64,000 nucleotides of DNA. It comes from Thermosyntropha sp. (GTDB lineage Bacteria > Bacillota > Syntrophomonadia > Syntrophomonadales > Syntrophomonadaceae). How positions within the stretch are numbered: the stretch's first letter is position 1; every line of letters starts with the position of its first letter. The position numbers and the translations under genes are program-made. Below, in pieces: positions 42,344 to 50,207 of the stretch. The DNA lies in contig NZ_JACDOH010000003.1 of the NCBI RefSeq assembly GCF_017656155.1, forward strand, positions 1 through 64,000, read 5' to 3'. Under the pieces are notes generated by a model. It saw only the letters and a list, made by a program, of their open reading frames with translations. It made no database searches and was not told the origin of the DNA.

Positions 42344-44413
42344 TTATTCAACAATTTTACTAAAATCAGCAATATTATCACATAATTTTACAATTGATTT
42401 TAAAAGCCCTAACCGGGTAGCTTTAAGCTGTTCGTCATCCACCATAACCATAACCCGGTTGAAGAAATTATCTACATAATTGCGCAAAGAAGCGATTCTT
42501 TCTAAAGCCTTCTCATAATCTCCCTTGTCCAAAATCCCTTCAATTTCGCCTTTTACCTTTAAATACTCATCATATAAAATTTTTTCACTTTCATCTTCTA
42601 GAACTGCACAATCAACTTCAACTTTATTCCATTTTTTTGAAAGATTGTTGCAGCGGCTGAAAACAGTCATAAAATCACTAAATTTTTCATCTTTCTTAAA
42701 TTCTTGAATTAGCAGTGTCCGTTTCAATACATCATTCAAATCGCCAGTAGGAACAGCTAAAACTGCATCAATTACATCATATGATATATCTTTTTCTAAA
42801 AGAGCACCGCGCATTCTCTGAAGTATAAAATCTAAAACCTCTGCTTTCGTCTCATCTTCAGTTTTTTTCGGATTAAAGGGAACTACATTTTGATAAGCCT
42901 TAGCTATGACAGAAGCTAAATCAATTTTTAACCCGGAATCTATTATTATATTTACTATTCCTATTGCCTGACGTCGCAGAGCATACGGATCCTGGGAACC
43001 ACTTGGCTTAATTCCCATAGCAAAGAATCCTGTTAAATTATCTATCTTTTCAGCCAAACTCAAAACTAACCCAGTTTCGGTTTTAGGTATTTCATCTCCG
43101 GCAAATCGCGGCAGATAATGTTCAAAAATTGCCTCACTTACTTCCCTATCTTCCCCTTGGTTTAAGGCATAATATCTCCCCATAATTCCCTGCAATTCAG
43201 GAAATTCATAAACCATGTTGCTTACCAGGTCAGCTTTGCACAGATTGGCACTTCGAATTATTTTATCCTTACTGCTCAGGCTGTAAGTCTCTCCTATAAA
43301 CAATGCTATGTCCTCTATTCTTCCTACTTTATCCCTGATAGTTCCCAACCGCTCATGGAAAAGAATATTCTCTAATTTTTCTGCCATTTTTTCCAATGGT
43401 TGTTTTAAGTCTTCTTTCCAGAAAAAGAGCGCATCTTCCAGACGTGCTTTTAATACCCTTTCATTCCCAGCTCTTACCACATCTATAAATTTATCAGTTC
43501 CATTTCTAACCCCAATAAAAACATTCATAAGCTTTCCTTCTTTATCAAATACCGGTACATATCTTTGATGTTCGATCATAGTAGTAGTAAGAACTTCTTC
43601 AGGAACTTCCAGATAAGAAGGTGAAAAGCTGCCTGCAAAAGCAGTCGGATATTCTACTAGATAATTTAATTCTTCCAAGAGTGCTTTATCTTTAAGAGCT
43701 TTTCCCCCTAAATCTTGAGCAATCTTTTCAATCTGCTCCCAGATTATCTCTTTCCTCTTTTCCTGATTCAAAACTACATAATTATCAGCCAAAACCTGAA
43801 AATAATCTGCCGGACTTTTCACTTCGATCCTGCCTTTTGATAAAAACCGGTGTCCGTAAGTCCAATTGGAACTTATCAGATTTTCCAGGTTAAATTCGAT
43901 TTTTTCTTTTCCATACAAAGCCAAAAGCCATCTTATAGGACGGGCAAAACGGAAGGCATACCTTCCCCAACGCATGGATTTTGGGAAAGATAAAGATTTA
44001 AGAAGCTCATAAAGTAGAGAAGGAAGCACATCTACCGCTAAAGCTCCCTTTTCCGTCTTTATTGCAAAAACATATTCTACTCCCCTAACATCCTTTATAG
44101 TAACTTCTCTTATATCTATACCCTGACTGCGGGCAAAACCTTCTAAAGCCTTGGTAGGTTTACCTTCGGCATCAAAAGCAGCAGCTTTTTTAGGTCCCCT
44201 GTTTTCAATAACCGCATCTTCCTGTTTTTCGTTAAGCTCCCGGACATATAAGGTTAAACGGCGGGGAGTCCCATAGGTCTTTACCTCTGTATAATTGAGT
44301 CTGGCCTTATTAAGAAGTGAAACAGCATTATTTTTTAAATCTTCTAAAGCCTTTGGCATATATGCAGCAGGAATTTCTTCCATCCCAATTTCAAATACTA
44401 AATCCCTGGTCAT
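42344..44413 (-). CDS. glyS: Glycyl-tRNA synthetase beta subunit
   Basis: 689 aa. MTRDLVFEIGMEEIPAAYMP, YGTPRRLTLYVRELNEKQED, FPKSMRWGRYAFRFARPIRW, TTTMIEHQRYVPVFDKEGKL, EFPELQGIMGRYYALNQGED and KPSGSQDPYALRRQAIGIVN are standard for the bacterial heterotetrameric enzyme. The C-terminal anticodon-binding helical part is present (FFNRVMVMVDDEQLKATRL). Follows glyQ by 3 nt; both are under the T-box. Confidence 0.98.
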   Translation of the reverse strand: MTRDLVFEIGMEEIPAAYMPKALEDLKNNAVSLLNKARLNYTEVKTYGTPRRLTLYVRELNEKQEDAVIENRGPKKAAAFDAEGKPTKALEGFARSQGIDIREVTIKDVRGVEYVFAIKTEKGALAVDVLPSLLYELLKSLSFPKSMRWGRYAFRFARPIRWLLALYGKEKIEFNLENLISSNWTYGHRFLSKGRIEVKSPADYFQVLADNYVVLNQEKRKEIIWEQIEKIAQDLGGKALKDKALLEELNYLVEYPTAFAGSFSPSYLEVPEEVLTTTMIEHQRYVPVFDKEGKLMNVFIGVRNGTDKFIDVVRAGNERVLKARLEDALFFWKEDLKQPLEKMAEKLENILFHERLGTIRDKVGRIEDIALFIGETYSLSSKDKIIRSANLCKADLVSNMVYEFPELQGIMGRYYALNQGEDREVSEAIFEHYLPRFAGDEIPKTETGLVLSLAEKIDNLTGFFAMGIKPSGSQDPYALRRQAIGIVNIIIDSGLKIDLASVIAKAYQNVVPFNPKKTEDETKAEVLDFILQRMRGALLEKDISYDVIDAVLAVPTGDLNDVLKRTLLIQEFKKDEKFSDFMTVFSRCNNLSKKWNKVEVDCAVLEDESEKILYDEYLKVKGEIEGILDKGDYEKALERIASLRNYVDNFFNRVMVMVDDEQLKATRLGLLKSIVKLCDNIADFSKIVE

Positions 44414-44416
44414 AGT

Positions 44417-45325
44417 TTAAACCTCCTCCGTTTCCAAAAGTTTAAGGCGCAAATTTTCGTCTTTAATAAGCGGATAACCCAGTCTTCGTCTTTGTTTCAA
44501 ATATTCACTGGCAATCATACGCGCTAGATTTCGCACCCTTAAAATATAGCTCATCCGCTCTGTTACACTTATAGCTCCCCTGGCATCTAAAAGATTAAAA
44601 AGATGAGAGCATTTAAGAACATAATCATAAGCAGGAAGAACCAGATTTTTTTCGGCAATTCTCATCGCTTCTTTTTCACACAAATTAAACATGGTAATTA
44701 AGGTATCTATATCGGCATACTCGAAATTATAATAGGAATAATCTACTTCTCCCTGATGATGAACATCAGCATATGTTATGCCATCCACCCATTCAATATC
44801 GAAAACACTTTCCTTATTTTGAATAAACATGGCAATTCTTTCCAGTCCATAGGTTATCTCAGCACATACTGGATTACAGTCATATCCTCCGCACTGCTGA
44901 AAATAGGTAAACTGAGTCACTTCCATACCATCAAGCCATACTTCCCAGCCGAGTCCCCAGGCACCTAAAGTAGGAGACTCCCAGTTATCTTCCACCAGTC
45001 TTATATCATGCTTTTCCGGATCAATACCTAAATCTCTCAAACTATCCATATAAAGATCAATAACATTGTCCGGAGAAGGCTTCAAAATTACCTGATATTG
45101 ATAATAATGCTGCAAACGATTGGGGTTTTCTCCATACCTTCCGTCAGTTGGACGCCGGGAAGGCTCAACATAAGCTACATTAAAAGGTTCTGGCCCTAAT
45201 GCCCTGAGGAAAGTAGCCGGATTCATAGTTCCTGCTCCTTTCTCCACATCATAAGGCTGCTGAATAATACAGCCCTGCTTACCCCAATAATTCTGTAAAC
45301 GCAAAATAATCTCCTGAAAATTCAT
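44417..45325 (-). CDS. glyQ: Glycyl-tRNA synthetase alpha subunit
   Basis: 302 aa class II catalytic subunit. [79 protein letters not shown] and [20 protein letters not shown] are family signatures. ATG 45325 has GGGAGG 9 nt upstream; an in-frame TTG at 45346 overlaps that site. First gene after the T-box leader. Confidence 0.98.
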   Translation of the reverse strand: MNFQEIILRLQNYWGKQGCIIQQPYDVEKGAGTMNPATFLRALGPEPFNVAYVEPSRRPTDGRYGENPNRLQHYYQYQVILKPSPDNVIDLYMDSLRDLGIDPEKHDIRLVEDNWESPTLGAWGLGWEVWLDGMEVTQFTYFQQCGGYDCNPVCAEITYGLERIAMFIQNKESVFDIEWVDGITYADVHHQGEVDYSYYNFEYADIDTLITMFNLCEKEAMRIAEKNLVLPAYDYVLKCSHLFNLLDARGAISVTERMSYILRVRNLARMIASEYLKQRRRLGYPLIKDENLRLKLLETEEV

Positions 45326-45377
45326 TTCTTTTAACCTCCCTGGCAAGATTTTTTATAAACTACTTTAAAAATTATAA

Positions 45378-45600
45378 AACCCGTCCCCAAAACAGGGACG
45401 GGTTTACCCGCGGTTCCACCCTGGTTGGTGCTCAAAGCACCCTCCTCATTATTCTCGGGCTTTACTCACCGAAAGGCTTTCCTCCCGCAACTCCGAAGCG
45501 CCTTCAGAAAGTTTAGCCTACCGGCTTTCACCTGCCCCGGCTCTCTTTTAAGGCATCCCTTTCCTACTCCTCTTCTTCATCGTTCTCTTTTATTAAATTT
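45378..45600 (-). ncRNA. T-box leader (glycine) with terminator
   Basis: The diagnostic T-box AGGGTGGAACCGCG is at 45422-45409 on the minus strand. It is followed by the terminator AACCCGTCCC/GGGACGGGTT (45378-45404) and a T-rich run. The 3' side of stem I contains GAAGGCGCTTC, in which GGC (45502-45500) is the likely glycine specifier; AGAGAGCC and GGTGAAAGCC are the usual distal stem I elements. Uncharged tRNA-Gly would stabilise the antiterminator and switch on glyQS. Confidence 0.95.
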
Positions 45601-45624
45601 TCCCAATTTATCATTTTGTATATT

Positions 45625-45653
45625 AGTTTAACAAGAGCTTTATCCCTTGTCAA
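45625..45653 (-). promoter_or_regulatory. Promoter of the T-box/glyQS operon
   Basis: TTGACA (45653-45648) and TAAACT (45630-45625) on the minus strand with 17-nt spacing. The -35 lies inside the last codons of recO. Confidence 0.65.
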
Positions 45654-46407
45654 ATGTTAGGGGAAGGCTTTTCTTTAAATCAGATATTATATATTTAGTG
45701 TTAAATTTACGCTCTATATAATATTCCAGGTATTTTTCCAAAATCCTTTCAATCTTATTCAAAGCACCCTCGGATGCTTTTAATCTTTCTAAAGTCCTGA
45801 TATTACTTTTGGCTAAAAATTTAAGCAGGCTTAGAGCTTCTCCAGACAGCACAAAATCCGGTTTAATTATTTCTGAACACTTTTCGCATAAAACTCCACC
45901 CCCGCTAAGACTAAACATGTTCATAACCGGAAACTTTTGTCCGCAGTTTACACAAACATCAAGTTCAGGTTTATATCCGAGCTCAATCAAAAGCCGCATT
46001 TCAAAATATCTTATAACAATAAAATTTAATCCCCTAGTTTCAATATACTCCAAAACTTCAAGAACATCCTTGTAAAGAAAAGGCATAGGTACTCTTTCTA
46101 AAAGGGATTTGTCCAGAAGCTCCATAACATAAGCAATATACAAAGTTTTTCCTAAATTTTCCCGAATATCAGCGTAAAAATCCATAATCCTGCCCTGGGT
46201 AATGAGATCTAATTCGCCCCCCCGACTCAGATATAAAAATGAATGGGCAAAAGGCTGGACACATATCCTAAGACTGCTTCCCGGCTTTTTAACCCCTTTA
46301 GCAATCGCTTTCACTTTACCTTCTTTTTCAGAAAACAAGGTTACCAGCTTATCTGCATCCCTGTAATCGGTAGATTTTACTACTACTGCCCTGGTTCCAT
46401 AGTACAT
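45640..46407 (-). CDS. recO: DNA repair protein RecO
   Basis: 255 aa. Recombination mediator that loads RecA with RecR. OB-fold N-terminus (YGTRAVVVKSTDYRDADKLV, FSEKEGKVKAIAKGVKKPGS), helical middle, and zinc finger CVNCG(x15)LCEKC near residues 150-185. Only the family helical tail follows. Its ATG lies immediately after the stop of the upstream hypothetical gene, and its 3' end carries the glyQS promoter. Confidence 0.95.
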   Translation of the reverse strand: MYYGTRAVVVKSTDYRDADKLVTLFSEKEGKVKAIAKGVKKPGSSLRICVQPFAHSFLYLSRGGELDLITQGRIMDFYADIRENLGKTLYIAYVMELLDKSLLERVPMPFLYKDVLEVLEYIETRGLNFIVIRYFEMRLLIELGYKPELDVCVNCGQKFPVMNMFSLSGGGVLCEKCSEIIKPDFVLSGEALSLLKFLAKSNIRTLERLKASEGALNKIERILEKYLEYYIERKFNTKYIISDLKKSLPLTFDKG

Positions 46408-47331
46408 TTATCCTTTCCTCCATAAAACATCAAAAACCGTAAAAGGCTCATTTACAATATTAACAGGAATATTTAAGTCTGTCTCTAAAGCATTGGCATA
46501 AACCAATGCATCTTCCTGACTTATTTTATTATAATCAAAAGCCAGATATATTTCAGTTATATCATTTTGCCCCCCTCTTTTTATCAGGCCTTCAAGTTTA
46601 TCCTTATTCTCATAATATTCATAATTAATATAAGCAAATACCAAACCGTTAAACTTGCTGATTCTTTTATCAGCCCAAAAATTAAAAGCTGATGCAGATG
46701 AACTCCTTTTTTCCAACTGTTCTAAAACCCTCTCAACCATTAATCTTAGATTAGCGTCATCTTTTACCAAAGCCCAGCGGGGAGCAACTGCTATTACTGT
46801 TTTTAAATCAGCTTTCTCAGCTAAAGCTAACACCGCTTTTATTTTTATTGCATCATGCATATAGCTGTGGGCAGTATAGCCTTTTATTTCAGGCATAATT
46901 ATTATATCCGGATTCATCCCTAAAGTAGGCAGATGATGGCCTCCATCAAATATCACAACCCTGTACGCTTTATCACGCATATTTTTAAGAAGGATTTGTC
47001 CTTCCGAAGTAGTATGGAAAGAATCAAAAGCAGAACATTCAACTAATGTATTATATCCTTCTCTTAAAGCCCGGTTAATTTGAACTACAAAATCACCTTT
47101 ATCAACCGGCAAAAAAACTTTTACCCTGACTTCTTCTTTTTCAATCCCTAAATCGCGAAGACCAGGGTTATAAACAACTTTAATTTCAGCAAAGTCGCTT
47201 ATATTACTCCCATAAAAGCTTAAAGCTTCTTTATACAGGCTATTTTGCAAAAAGGAATAAGGATAATTTATAAGGCAGTAGATATAGAAGCCTAAAATAA
47301 TAAGAAGAAGATAAAAAGTTTTTCTGAACAT
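46408..47331 (-). CDS. Membrane-anchored protein of unknown function
   Basis: 307 aa, not recognised. N-terminal signal anchor KTFYLLLIILGFYIYCLI, then an extracytoplasmic domain with alternating beta and alpha segments. Noticeable motifs: VVIFDGGHHLPTLGMNPDII (conserved-looking Gly-Gly-His-His), MPEIKGYTAHSYMHDAIKIK, and AVAPRWALVKDD. The pattern of a Rossmann-like fold with His and Asp clusters could mean an enzyme, but I cannot name one. It directly abuts recO (stop to ATG without gap), so both are translated from one message. Confidence 0.7.
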   Translation of the reverse strand: MFRKTFYLLLIILGFYIYCLINYPYSFLQNSLYKEALSFYGSNISDFAEIKVVYNPGLRDLGIEKEEVRVKVFLPVDKGDFVVQINRALREGYNTLVECSAFDSFHTTSEGQILLKNMRDKAYRVVIFDGGHHLPTLGMNPDIIIMPEIKGYTAHSYMHDAIKIKAVLALAEKADLKTVIAVAPRWALVKDDANLRLMVERVLEQLEKRSSSASAFNFWADKRISKFNGLVFAYINYEYYENKDKLEGLIKRGGQNDITEIYLAFDYNKISQEDALVYANALETDLNIPVNIVNEPFTVFDVLWRKG

Positions 47332-47379
47332 AACAATATTAACCCCTCATATTCCTTTCTTACCTTAATATAAAAAAAT

Positions 47380-47398
47380 AAAGGGGCAACTCCCCTTT
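47380..47398 (-). terminator. Terminator after deoC
   Basis: AAAGGGG/CCCCTTT hairpin with a 5-nt loop, then TATTTTTTTA on the minus strand, right behind the deoC stop. Confidence 0.85.
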
Positions 47399-48046
47399 CT
47401 ATAAAACCCCTATTATTTTCAGTGGATTGCTACTTCCTATACGATGCACCCCAGCTTCTATAAGCCTTCTGGCAAAATCAAGCTCTTTTATTCCTCCACT
47501 GGCCTTTATTTTGAGTTTATTACTTTTATTTTCCTTAATAATTTCTATATCTTCAATACTGACCCCCCGGCTGGAAAAACCGGTAGAAGTTTTTATAAAA
47601 TCAGCACCGGTTTCACTTATTATTTTAGTAGCAACTGCCAACTCATCCTCAGAAAGCAAGGCTGTTTCCACAATAACTTTAAGCACATAATCAAAATCCT
47701 GTTTTAAACGAAGAAGTCCTTTTATTTCATCTTCAACCAATTTATAATCCCTATCTTTAAAAGCCCCTATGTTCATAACCACATCAAGCTCTAAAGCTCC
47801 TATTTTCAACGCTTCTACCGCTTGAACCCTTTTAACATCAGGCAGTTCTGCTCCTAATGGAAAACTTATTACAGTGCAAGGTTTAACCGGGGTTTTCCTT
47901 AAAATAGAAACAGCTAAAGGGAGCCGGCAGGGATTTATACAAACTGCTGCCATATTATACTTCACCGCTTCTTCACATAACTTTTTTATATCATCACTGG
48001 ATGCTTCTGGTTTGAGATTGGTAGCATCTATATATTGTGCAAGCAT
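47399..48046 (-). CDS. deoC: Deoxyribose-phosphate aldolase
   Basis: 215 aa TIM-barrel class I aldolase cleaving deoxyribose-5-phosphate to acetaldehyde and glyceraldehyde-3-phosphate. Seen: LAQYIDATNLKPEAS, AAVCINPCRLPLAVS, ELDVVMNIGAFKDRDY, LKVIVETALLSEDELA (Schiff-base Lys region), ADFIKTSTGFSSRGVSI (second Lys) and KIKASGGIKELDFARRLIEA. ATG 48046 has GGGGAG 8 nt upstream. Follows era; with cdd it forms a nucleoside salvage module in the era operon. Confidence 0.95.
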   Translation of the reverse strand: MLAQYIDATNLKPEASSDDIKKLCEEAVKYNMAAVCINPCRLPLAVSILRKTPVKPCTVISFPLGAELPDVKRVQAVEALKIGALELDVVMNIGAFKDRDYKLVEDEIKGLLRLKQDFDYVLKVIVETALLSEDELAVATKIISETGADFIKTSTGFSSRGVSIEDIEIIKENKSNKLKIKASGGIKELDFARRLIEAGVHRIGSSNPLKIIGVL

Positions 48047-48066
48047 ATGAACATCTCCCCTAAAAA

Positions 48067-48948
48067 TCACAACCTAAATCCTAACTGACGCAAATTTGCT
48101 TCATTATCCCGCCAGTTCTTCTTAACCTTTACCCATAAATCCAAATAAACTGGCATCCCAATCATCATTTCAATATCTTTACGCGCTTTTTCCCCGATAC
48201 TCTTTAACATCTGTCCATTCCTTCCAATTATTATCCCTTTTTGGGAATCCTTTTCAGTATAAATAACTGCTCTTATATATATTTTCCTTCCTATTTCATT
48301 TTTAAATTCTTCTATCTCAACTGCAATCGAATGGGGAACTTCATCCCTAGTTAAAATCAAAACCTTCTCTCTTATAAGCTCAGCTACAATAAAAGATATC
48401 GGCTGATCGGTAAAGTCTTCTTCAGGATAATAAAAAGGGCCTTCCGGCAAAAATTCAAATGTAGACCTCAAAAGTTCTTCTATATTCTGGTTGCAGGCAG
48501 CAGATATCGGTATTATCCGGGTAAAGCTCATTTCATTCCGGAAATTCTCAATATATTCATCAACCCTTTCAGGAGAAACCAAGTCTATTTTATTAACTAC
48601 GAGAAATACTGGCACAACAGCATTTTTAAGCTGTTCTATTATGAACTGCTCTCCCCCGCCAAAAGGTTTGGTGACATCTATCATATAGTATATGAGATCT
48701 ACCTCCTCTATACTGCGGGTAGACAATTTAACCATATACTCTCCCAAAAGATGTTTAGGTTTATGAATGCCAGGGGTATCTACAAATACTATCTGACCTT
48801 CATCACAGGTATAAATACCTTGAATACATGTTCTGGTTGTCTGCGGCTTTTCTGATACAATAGTAATCTTCCTTCCAATTATTGTATTTATCAAGGTAGA
48901 CTTCCCAACATTCGGCCGTCCTACAATGCTTACAAATCCTGATCTCAC
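48067..48948 (-). CDS. era: GTPase Era
   Basis: 293 aa. Ribosome-assembly GTPase. G1 GRPNVGKSTLINT, G2 region SEKPQTTRTCIQGIYT, G3 VDTPGIHKP, G4 VVNKIDLV, then KH domain with IIGRNGQMLKSIGEKARKDI. GTG start with GGAGGGG 8 nt upstream. Binds the 3' end of 16S rRNA. Same operon as ybeY, cdd, dgkA and pgpH, the usual order in Firmicutes. Confidence 0.97.
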   Translation of the reverse strand: MRSGFVSIVGRPNVGKSTLINTIIGRKITIVSEKPQTTRTCIQGIYTCDEGQIVFVDTPGIHKPKHLLGEYMVKLSTRSIEEVDLIYYMIDVTKPFGGGEQFIIEQLKNAVVPVFLVVNKIDLVSPERVDEYIENFRNEMSFTRIIPISAACNQNIEELLRSTFEFLPEGPFYYPEEDFTDQPISFIVAELIREKVLILTRDEVPHSIAVEIEEFKNEIGRKIYIRAVIYTEKDSQKGIIIGRNGQMLKSIGEKARKDIEMMIGMPVYLDLWVKVKKNWRDNEANLRQLGFRL

Positions 48949-48962
48949 TTATATTACCCCTC

Positions 48963-49349
48963 CTATTTATCAAAAAGAAAAAGGTTTGGAAGCATATCTT
49001 TTAACAGATATTCACAATAGTTATCATTCTCATCAGTAACAATAACTCGAATATGGGGAGAAAACTCGGCTAAAACCTGCAAACATGCCCCACATGGATA
49101 TACAAAACCTTTGCCTGAACTCGTAACACAAATAACATTAAAATCTCTTTCCCCTGCTGTAACCGCCTTAACTATTGCAGTTCTTTCTGCACAAATCGTC
49201 AGACCATAAGAAGCATTTTCTACATTAGCACCAGTATAAATATTTCCACTGCTAGTTAGCAAAGCTGCTCCCACTCTAAAATTAGAATATGGTGCATAAG
49301 CATATTTTTCTGCTTTTCTCGCTTCTTCAATAAGTTTTTTAATATCCAT
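48963..49349 (-). CDS. cdd: Cytidine deaminase
   Basis: 128 aa homotetramer-type enzyme converting cytidine to uridine. Zinc site: NASYGLTICAERTAIVKAV (CAE) and PCGACLQVLAEF (PCxxC). APYSNFRVGAALLTSSG binds the nucleoside. ATG 49349 is 9 nt behind GAAGGG. Upstream of era, 14 nt apart. Confidence 0.96.
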   Translation of the reverse strand: MDIKKLIEEARKAEKYAYAPYSNFRVGAALLTSSGNIYTGANVENASYGLTICAERTAIVKAVTAGERDFNVICVTSSGKGFVYPCGACLQVLAEFSPHIRVIVTDENDNYCEYLLKDMLPNLFLFDK

Positions 49350-49364
49350 AAACATTATCCCTTC

Positions 49365-49730
49365 TTATAATAACCAGGATAAAAAATAAGGGCCAAAAAC
49401 AATTAATCCAATAATGACTGCTATTAAAGCGCTAAAAAAAACTGCTCCTGCTGCTATATTTTTAGCTTCTCTAGCCAGAGGATGATAATTCTCAGTTACA
49501 AGGTCAACCGTTCTTTCTATTGCTGTATTTAAAGTTTCAGCAACTATCACAATACAGATCGTAAGTAAAAGTAATCCCCATTCTGTACGGTTAATACGAA
49601 GGACAAACCCCAACAAAACTGCACATACAGCAGCTGATAAATGAATTTTCATATTCCTTTCACTTATCACAGTTTTCTTCAATCCTGATATTGCATAGGT
49701 AAAACTTTCCTTTAAGCTCCTGGTTTTCAT
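49365..49730 (-). CDS. dgkA: Diacylglycerol/undecaprenol kinase DgkA
   Basis: 121 aa with three membrane helices (IHLSAAVCAVLLGFVLRI, GLLLLTICIVIVAETLNTAI, AAGAVFFSALIAVIIGLIVF). Active-site pattern ETLNTAIERTVDLVTENYH (E..NTAIE) is conserved. In Gram-positive bacteria this enzyme phosphorylates undecaprenol for cell-wall synthesis. Between ybeY and cdd. Confidence 0.95.
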   Translation of the reverse strand: MKTRSLKESFTYAISGLKKTVISERNMKIHLSAAVCAVLLGFVLRINRTEWGLLLLTICIVIVAETLNTAIERTVDLVTENYHPLAREAKNIAAGAVFFSALIAVIIGLIVFGPYFLSWLL

Positions 49731-49736
49731 AATATT

Positions 49737-50207
49737 TTACCTTTCCAAATTTACTGCTGACATTATTTTTTCCTCTTTATCACGCATAATCCTTCTTTCT
49801 TCCTCATTTTTATGATCATAACCTAAAAGATGCAGCATTCCATGCGCAGTAAGATATCCTAACTCTCTTTCTAAAGTATGGCCATATTCTTTACTCTGCT
49901 CGGCTGCCTTTTCTAAAGATATCACAATATCCCCTAAAATATTTATCTCCTCTTTTCCTAAAAAATCAGGTTCGTCTTCACCCGATTCGTTCATAGCAAA
50001 GGAAAGCACATCGGTGGGCTTATCCTGTCCCCGGTAATCTAAATTCAACTTGTGAATAAAAATATTGTCCGTTATAAGAACACTTATTTCACAGTTTTCC
50101 TCTATTCCTTCCATCCCGGCAGCAGCAGTTATAACATTTTCCACGATTTCTCTCATTCCATCGGTAAATTCAATCTTTTCCTGTTCATTTGTTATTACAA
50201 TCTCCAT
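49737..50207 (-). CDS. ybeY: Endoribonuclease YbeY
   Basis: 156 aa. Zinc-dependent RNase in 16S rRNA maturation and ribosome quality control. The metal motif HGMLHLLGYDH is intact; LNLDYRGQDKPTDVLSFAM and GDIVISLEKAAEQSKEYGH precede it. Overlaps the pgpH end by 23 nt, so it is translated in coupling with it. Confidence 0.96.
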   Translation of the reverse strand: MEIVITNEQEKIEFTDGMREIVENVITAAAGMEGIEENCEISVLITDNIFIHKLNLDYRGQDKPTDVLSFAMNESGEDEPDFLGKEEINILGDIVISLEKAAEQSKEYGHTLERELGYLTAHGMLHLLGYDHKNEEERRIMRDKEEKIMSAVNLER

